Shown here: positions 57,645 to 64,000 of the stretch, in pieces
How the letters are laid out: each line of letters starts with the position of its first letter
Position numbering within the stretch: position 1 is the stretch's first letter
From: Pelodera strongyloides
Lineage: Eukaryota; Nematoda; Chromadorea; Rhabditida; Rhabditidae
Assembly (NCBI GenBank): GCA_036852015.1
Contig: JAANDG010000195.1
Span: 170,868-234,867, forward strand
Reading direction: 5' to 3'
Length of the DNA: 64,000 nt
The notes under the pieces: generated by a model
Database searches by the model: none
Seen by the model: the letters and a program-made list of their open reading frames with translations, nothing else
Told to the model about the DNA's origin: nothing
Translations under genes and position numbers: made by a program

Positions 57645-59843
57645 TCAGCGCTGTCTAGTCCTCTCATTCACTGTGCGAACAATGAGCGTAGTCTGGAAGA
57701 TGAGCTTGTTGGCGGAAACAGATACCTGGAACAAACAAACAAACTATCATAAAATGATATAAATACTTACCAGTCTCCCCTAACCTTCTGAAGACAAAAC
57801 TGTAACCGGTCACGGTCACCGCTAACCCCTATGACTGAAACTACCAGCGCACAAATCCCGCAGATCCATCATGCTCCGCCACGGAGCTAAATAGACCGTC
57901 TCACGTCTACTTATGAACGAGACTCATATGGATATGGCCCCAAAAAATGTTGAGAAAAGGCTAAGGCATGACGTTTAGTTAAGAGAGAAGAACAGAAAAA
58001 CGTCATAAATAAGCTTGGACTATGGCTAAGGCAACAACAAAACGAGAGCACAAAGATAGATATTACTACACTGACGCTGACCTGATTGGCATTCTGATCG
58101 CGGAAGTACTCTTTCAGAGTATTACTGAACTGCTTCGAGTAGTGGACGAATTCACGCTTTCTCTTCTCCACAGCTGAAATTGAAATATAAACGAAGTAAA
58201 AGCGGGCGCGTCTTGACATAGGACATAGCCACCTTTTTCGCTACGTACCATTTTCACGGACGTAATAACAATAACTTCACATTTATAGAGCGCTAGTCGT
58301 TACCCAAGAATAGCTATCGCTACTCCTTTGACACTTTGACTGGATAATACAGAGAAGTATGTAAGTTACCGAAATGAATGATCACATATGAAGGCCAAAG
58401 TCCAAAGTGTAAACAAATATGTATAAAATAAATAATTACCTTGATGAGCGTTCTCCGGCACAACTTGGAGGGTAGCATTGGTGGCCTCCAATAGCTTCTT
58501 TATGGATGAAGCAATTTCCTAAAGCAAAGAAAGTTAGGCATCTGTATAATCGACAACAAAATCAAAACAACATCAACTTAACTACAAGCGTTTGTTTAAT
58601 AAAGTACATGGCAATGCAACTACTTATGTTAGGACTTCAAAGGGTTTAACTAGACTAACCACATCGCCAGGTTTGCTAGTAGTATAATGATAGTAGTGAT
58701 GAAGAAAATCAATGATTCCTTACCTTAATCGTCTCCAAAAAAGTTCGTCGATCTGACATTTCCTCGGGAACGCGCGACAGCACACGACGCAACGCAATGG
58801 CCCTAAAGGTGATGGACTGATTTTGAATTTAACGTTACAAAACCAGCACCCAGCACAGTCTCAGTCATAGACGGGGAAGAGCCAAATGTCAAAATTAATG
58901 GGTAGATTACTAAGTACTTAGGTAAGGGGAACTCTCAAGAAATGAGATCTAACTACAAAGTAAAAGCACACTTCTTGAAGAGTCAGCGTCCGAGTTCTAC
59001 CGGCTACAGGTGCAATATAGAAGTATGGTATAATAAGAACGTTGATCTGGCTGGGCAGATAACATAGTAATATCCTAGTTAAGAGCTCACCTGTGACTCA
59101 ATTCCCTAAACTCGGGAACTTGGTCCTGACCAACAACGATGAGATCATCAGTGGGTGAATTGGCCTGCGCACGCAGAAAGGCTTCCTTAAAAAGTAACAG
59201 TTAGGGTTAATAATTTACTGTATGTTAACATAAAAAGACAACGAGAAGAACTCGCTTCTGACATTGCGAACGCTACACAACCTTGCATGTTTACAGTTGG
59301 TTTTTTTTTTTGATGATTTTCAGACAACTCAAATCTTAAATGACTAACCTGAATATTTATATTCAAGTTTGCTTCGGCCAGTAGAAGTTTTGTGAGGTCG
59401 AACAAGAAAGAGGGTGATGCCTGATCGGCTGTCCTCAGTGCGGAACGAATCTTCTAAAATATAATACGATATGGGAAAAGAGAAAAGAGACAACTAATAA
59501 CAGAAAAATCCTCGATTTCAATGAAGACATCTTTCTACATCTATCAATGAGACTGCTTAAAGTACTCTTTTCCGGAATTCTAAGAAAAAGAAAATAACCC
59601 ACGTGAATAGAGCCCTGCGCAACGTTGTCATCACGGTTCACCTGTCTAAAAGAAAGTACGCATTACAAGGATCACCAAATGCACGGAAGGTGGAATGATT
59701 CCAAACTCTCAGTCAAGCCAATCCACTGCCACTCACTCACTATCACAATCCACTTACGAAGGAACCAACCTGATTCGATCCAGTACGCCGCTGTAAACAC
59801 CTTGATAAGTAACAGCTCCCAAGTATCCGCCTTCTTCATTCAT
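57645..59843 (-). CDS. ccm-3: CCM3/PDCD10 orthologue, 215 aa, complete
   Basis: Eight exons in phase, right to left: 59843-59770, 59645-59603, 59453-59349, 59185-59091, 58802-58724, 58518-58440, 58173-58082 and 57725-57645 (stop TGA). CCM3 is an adaptor that binds GCKIII kinases through its N-terminal dimerisation helices and STRIPAK or other partners through its C-terminal FAT-homology bundle. In nematodes it works in excretory canal and germline development. Supporting blocks are FLRAQANSPTDDLIV, PEFRELSHRAIALRRVLSRV, MSDRRTFLETIKEIASSIKK, LLEATNATLQVV, EKRKREFVHYSKQFSNTLKE and the C-terminal VSANKLIFQTTLI, which is diagnostic of the family. Length agrees with human PDCD10 (212 aa). The ATG follows a CTTTTCTTGAG acceptor by seven bases, fitting trans-splicing. 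The tail beyond the last helix (RTVNERTRQR) is basic. Confidence 0.97.
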
Positions 59844-59852
59844 TTTATACCT
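59844..59852 (-). promoter_or_regulatory. Probable spliced-leader acceptor of ccm-3
   Basis: On the minus strand CTTTTCTTGAG precedes GTATAAA and the ATG. The pyrimidine-rich tract and seven-base leader fit trans-splicing; no upstream exon is visible. Confidence 0.5.
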
Positions 59853-60234
59853 CAAGAAAAGAGAACTTCAATCATTCTTATCGGAGACTAAAACAATGTA
59901 CGCATTCTTCGGGCCTAAAGTTAGTGCGAACAACAAAGTAATTCGGGAACTAAAAGACTGAACATATACAAATGAAATAAGAACAACATTAGCTAAACAA
60001 AAAACGCGAGCGAAGCGAAACAATGAAACAATGAAAAATGAAACAAAAACAAATCGCGGCTTGAATTTGGCAAATTGCACCGTTGATTCAACTTCGCATG
60101 CAAGGTGCATACATACCGTAGTCTTGAATGCGTGAAGAGGAAAATCGTTTCTGAACCCAAGCGTACTAAATGCGGCCCACCGGCGCGGTCCGCAATTAGC
60201 CAATCAGCGCGCGGGAAATTATCATGACTTCCAC

Positions 60235-60267
60235 GGAAGGTTCTAGAACAAAATTGCGTATAAAAGG
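60235..60267 (+). promoter_or_regulatory. Heat-shock element followed by a TATA box
   Basis: GGAAGGTTCTAGAACA has the alternating nGAAnnTTCnnGAAn pattern of a three-unit heat-shock factor site (60236-60248). TATAAAAG follows at 60260. The spacing and order match the promoters of nematode heat-shock genes reading to the right. No heat-shock protein gene was found downstream. Confidence 0.6.
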
Positions 60268-62295
60268 GTGCTACTCCACTGCTACGTGTCGGTCTGTTGA
60301 GTTGGGAATTTTTTGGCGCTCGGTGTCCTCGCTGTTTGGTTTCCACTTACCTTGGCGCGCTTGAGATGCAGGTGCAGGAAGAAACAAAGCCTCTTAGTTT
60401 CCTTTCTTTAGCAAAAGTCTGTTGTTATATATGTATGCATGTTGCTTTCATTCCAGTGCGCGCTTCCCTTCTAGCACCACCACCAAATAGTCTCTCAAAG
60501 TGGTGCTAAATCGGCAACCACCACTCGGTGGGAGCCCCGTTTGTTGACCGGTTATATACGTTTTCTGTGTTCCCGTTTTCACGTCTCGCTTTCCTGTGCT
60601 GAACTTCCCTTTGTCGCGCAAGTGTAATCAACCTTTTGTAGCAATATTCTGAACGATGTGAAAATTACTTGTTTAGGATCGTGTGCAATGTCGAATTCGA
60701 ATCATAGAGATCGATGAACGATGAAGGACGTTATTGGCTTCGTTCGGCGCTGTGGACATGTGCACTGTGGATGGGATCTCTGTTGAAGACATGCTCGAGG
60801 AGGTCGAGCTCTATGTGATTGCCGTTATGGACAACAACGTGACGACGGCTGTGGACTATAGGTACATGTATCCACTCGGTCGAGGTTGGCTTCTTTTTGT
60901 GAATTTGCAGAGTCTGAATGTGCACCGAAACGCTATAGCTTAGCTGCGATGAAGATGAACCGAGAATCGTTTGTTTTGGGCTCTGCAGCTGCTTATCTTT
61001 TACGAAGGACTTTATTCGCTTGTTGTTATTGTGATGCTTGAAAGCCTAGGCTAATGTCGTGACCATTTGGTTCAACATTGGGATATGCGTTCTTTGCCTC
61101 AGACCGTAATGTATGTTCCTATATGCTAATGCGGCATATAGTTTAACCGAACTCACATGGTCACTAAACTGCCAAATGACTTCTGTAAAGCTTATACTCT
61201 TCAAGATCTAATCGCGCTACCTTTTCACTTCCAGGCTTTGTCTCGTCTGATTCAGCGTACTTTGTAAGCTCTCCTGGTCGCTTAGTTCTTCGTAAATTAG
61301 ACGCGCAATTGTATCCAAATACTCCTAGCAGGTCACGTTACCAAGTATTTCTTGTAGTACTCGGGCCGGTGAGGTGATCTGGGATCCCTCAATACTCTGA
61401 GAGAGTGCTACAGATCTATTTCGGATCTTGCCTTCGTTAGAGCGGCTCACGCCTCCCTAATTAAGTCGAGCGCTTTAGCGGTGTCTAAATTGGTCGGGCC
61501 GGTGGGTCGATGGATATCCTCCCAATTCTCTGAGAGAGCAATTTGGATTCGCTTAAAGCGCGTGGCCTGCTTTGAGTATTTGGATACATTTGCGAGTCTA
61601 GTTTCCGGAGCACTAAACCCCCAGGTTAACTTATGATCTACTCTGATATTAGATGAGAGGAAGTTTAGACGTGGAGAGCTGTGTGATTAGATCTTGGTGT
61701 TTATATGAGTTATAAAAGTCTGTAGTCGGTTTAGTGCCACATGGGTGAGGTGAGGCTATGTGTCGTGCTGGCAGACTGGAACATGCAATACGGTTGTAGA
61801 TGTGGACTGCATTGCCCTTGCCCCGTCTCTTAAAGTCTTAGCTTCGCGCTTGTTTTTAAGTTCATTAACTTCTTAGTTGACAAGTTAACTCTAATAAATG
61901 GGCTTTTCGGTGCACTGTACATATACACTGCATTTTTAAACTGAGATCAAACTTTGAAACTAATCGACATTTAGCAGTTTGTAGTTGTGATGTTGTGCAT
62001 AACTTTGTTTCATCAGTTCAAAAATACTATTTGGATAGAATTCTTCCTAATATTTTTTTAATTTATTAATTTTATAGTGTAATCATATTATTTTAGGCGA
62101 GGGCGCGATGGTCAGCTTATGTGATACGGCTAACGACTATGAGAGCACCTGTCTTCCGTGTGTGCTCCAGCTCCTCTGACCCATCCTCCTGCTATTTCTC
62201 TACCTTGATTACTACTTTATTTTCTCAGTTTTAGGTTGGACATGTTTGCTTTGGCTTCGCCTGGTGCGTTTGGTTCGCGTAGGAAAGACGTTGAT

Positions 62296-62435
62296 GGTTG
62301 ATGTTCGGCTTTCGAATGGATACTGGAAAGTGGAAAGTGGAAAAGCATTCGAGAAAAGCTGTGTGGTTGATGTTCTTCTTTCGAATGGATACTGGAAAAG
62401 AAAGTGGAAACGTATTCGAGAAAAGCTGTGCTTGG
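62296..62435. repeat. Tandem duplication, unit about 70 bp
   Basis: GGTTGATGTTCGGCTTTCGA and GGTTGATGTTCTTCTTTCGA each begin a copy containing ATGGATACTGGAAA and ATTCGAGAAAAGCTGTG. Reading frame is open through both copies (LSNGYWK repeated), but the frame has no other support. Confidence 0.8.
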
Positions 62436-63214
62436 AAGCGGACTATGGTCGTGAACTACTACTGTGGTATGTATTTTCTTAATGGAAGCAGGAGAAGGAT
62501 ATGTTTTGACGTGATTACTGTGCTGTGCTGTATTTTGTTGATGGCTTTATGGTCGGCTGGCACCACTCATTCTCATTCCCTTGTTGTGCGTTTCAGTATT
62601 CATTGTTCATTTCAGTTGCGGTGATGTGTGATGGGTCTTCAGTATATCGTCAGGGAAGGAAAACGCCGAAGGACGGAGATTTGATCTGGAAGTTGGCGGC
62701 TACAGTACAGAAGAAATCAGGGAATCAAATCAAGTACGCAGTGTCAGATGTTTTCAACGGTGGGTAGTATCTTATTGGACTAAACTTCTGCTTTGCTTAA
62801 AGCGCATGTCAAGCCTGTTTCACAGATATTCTATAACACGCGTCACAAAATACCGTAGATTAAACAATTTCTCTCGCGCCCTCCTCTTTTTCTTTGCTGA
62901 CTTCAAAAACTTCTCTTACGCCCTCCTCTTTTTCTTCGCTGTCTAACAGCCTCGTAAATTCAAACGTCCCGTGGACAGAGATTTGGCTTAGCTCTGTCCG
63001 CACGACTCGAATCCCATACTGAAGGAGTTTTTTGGAGCGGTTCGAAAATTGGTTTTCTTCTCATGAAAGTTTTTATTTTTTTTCACTTTCCTCCTTTCAA
63101 AACAAAGCTTTTTTGAGCCCAACATGAAAACCGGCTTGACATTCAACGCCAATTTCCCTCTTAATCTCACCGAACCGAGTTGCGGAAGTACAGAACTACA
63201 CACCCTCAGCCATA

Positions 63215-63358
63215 GGGCGCGTTCGGGATTGAAAAGAAAGAAAAGAAATGTTCTGAAAGAAATCTATATCTTAAGCATTCAGTTTTGAAATTTATTTGTC
63301 CATCCCGAACGACATTTTTTAATTTCTTTTCTTTCTTTTCGCAATCCCGAACGCGCCC
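63215..63358. mobile_element. Foldback element, family I
   Basis: GGGCGCGTTCGGGATTG followed by AAAAGAAAGAAAAGAAAT on the left is the inverse of ATTTCTTTTCTTTCTTTTCG followed by CAATCCCGAACGCGCCC on the right. Only one copy was seen. Confidence 0.85.
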
Positions 63359-63932
63359 ACCGAGATTAAAATTAGTTGTACGTACGTTTAGTATCACTTT
63401 GCTCCTCTGTATGTTGTATGTGTGGTTCTCGGCGGCTTCCTTGCGGTTTCTTTCATGTTTCAGACGTTTTCAACCTTTTAGTTCCTTTGATTGCCAGCCG
63501 GCTATGTAAAACAACGTCCCGGTTTCTAAAATTTTGGTTCTAAATGTCATTGTTTTAGTTTTGATCTTCGGATGACCTGTCTCGAATTCGACGTCTGGTA
63601 CTGTGCCTTGTGGCGCCTTCATCGAGTACAGGAACCGCCACCCAAGCTGTCAAGGATCCTTTCTTTAGCCTATTTACCTATTTGTCGCTCTTTACTTTAA
63701 CAACTTTAATTACTTGGCTTTGTCCGGGGACTCACGGATTCAGATTCGTGAGTTCGGGAGTAGTCATGTTTTGCCCGTTGTCTGTTTGTTCCGAATCTCC
63801 GTGGCGACTGAGTTTCGTCGTGATTTGTGGTGTGCGTTTCCTAAACCGAAAAGCCGTATGCCGCATTTCGATAGTAGGGTGAGCTCCCCTAATAAACTGG
63901 TCCGGGAGCTTGCCAGATGTTTTTCACTCTGT

Positions 63933-64000
63933 GCTGGTAGTGCTGATTAGACGTGTCATGATCGTGTCGGTGCTGGTAGTGCTGATTAGTCGTGTCATGA
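63933..64000. repeat. Tandem repeat at the right edge, unit about 40 bp
   Basis: GTGCTGGTAGTGCTGATTAG followed by (A/T)CGTGTCATGA occurs at 63933 and again at 63973, and may continue past the window. Confidence 0.85.

Larger units (their letters stand above)
60268..64000. other. 3.7 kb with coding-like fragments but no assembled gene
   Basis: This stretch is somewhat GC-richer than the 10-kb repeat blocks. Two fragments look coding-like on the plus strand. One at about 60735-60860 reads CTVDGISVEDMLEEVELYVI before a donor-like TATAG/GTACAT. One at 62624-62768 reads KTPKDGDLIWKLAATVQKKS and ends in a stop. They cannot be joined with confidence and match no family I know. A coding-size tandem duplication (62296-62435), an inverted repeat (63215-63358) and a 40-bp tandem repeat at the window end are also present. 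An unidentified gene, a decayed retroelement or a long non-coding transcript are all possible. Confidence 0.4.

Noticed and set aside
59993..60346. A 117-codon minus-strand frame upstream of ccm-3
   Set aside because: It covers the ccm-3 promoter and the heat-shock element, has no splice link to ccm-3 and resembles no family.
1..64000. CRISPR arrays, bacterial operons, phage or plasmid features
   Set aside because: Spliced genes and eukaryotic families show this is nematode nuclear DNA. The repeats lack regular spacers.

Overview
This window is nuclear DNA from a nematode, probably rhabditid-like. Three things point that way. Tracts of the nematode telomere hexamer TTAGGC lie inside the window at about nine places. 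Genes are cut into short exons by introns ending in TTTCAG-like acceptors. Several start codons sit 6-23 nt behind a lone 3' splice acceptor, as expected for spliced-leader trans-splicing. All gene models were assembled by hand by matching exon ends and reading phases, because the coding sequence is too fragmented to appear as long ORFs.

Layout. 1-444: the last exon of an unidentified plus-strand gene. 445-4889: repeats and foldback elements, no gene seen. 4899-7666 (+): a five-finger C2H2 zinc-finger protein whose first exon contains a TTAGGC tract read as Leu-Gly repeats. 9625-25239 (+): one very large gene for a secreted, tandem-domain animal heme peroxidase of about 42-44 exons. Its N-terminal module has lost the expected catalytic residues. 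Its C-terminal module keeps them and ends in a VWC-like cysteine segment. 26394-30890 (-): an F-box protein of about 455 aa. 30897-40990: about 10 kb of repeats. 40991-44839 (-): the 3' part of a PAN/apple-domain protein. 44840-54451: about 9.6 kb of MITE-like elements, telomere-type tracts, duplications and microsatellites. 54452-56689 (-): taf-13, the TFIID subunit. 57645-59843 (-): ccm-3 (PDCD10). 59850-64000: a heat-shock-element/TATA arrangement followed by about 3.7 kb with no convincing gene.

The annotated genes do not form one pathway. The peroxidase probably acts outside the cell (cuticle or matrix). The F-box protein should feed SCF ubiquitin ligases. TAF13 belongs to general transcription and CCM-3 to STRIPAK/GCKIII signalling. 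taf-13 lies downstream of ccm-3 on the same strand, 0.96 kb apart.

The most striking non-gene content is at least ten families of foldback (inverted-repeat) elements in introns and intergenic DNA. The points most worth following up are the pseudo-enzyme half of the double peroxidase, an exon junction in it that does not close in frame, the exonised telomere repeat, and the heat-shock promoter-like site with no recognisable product.
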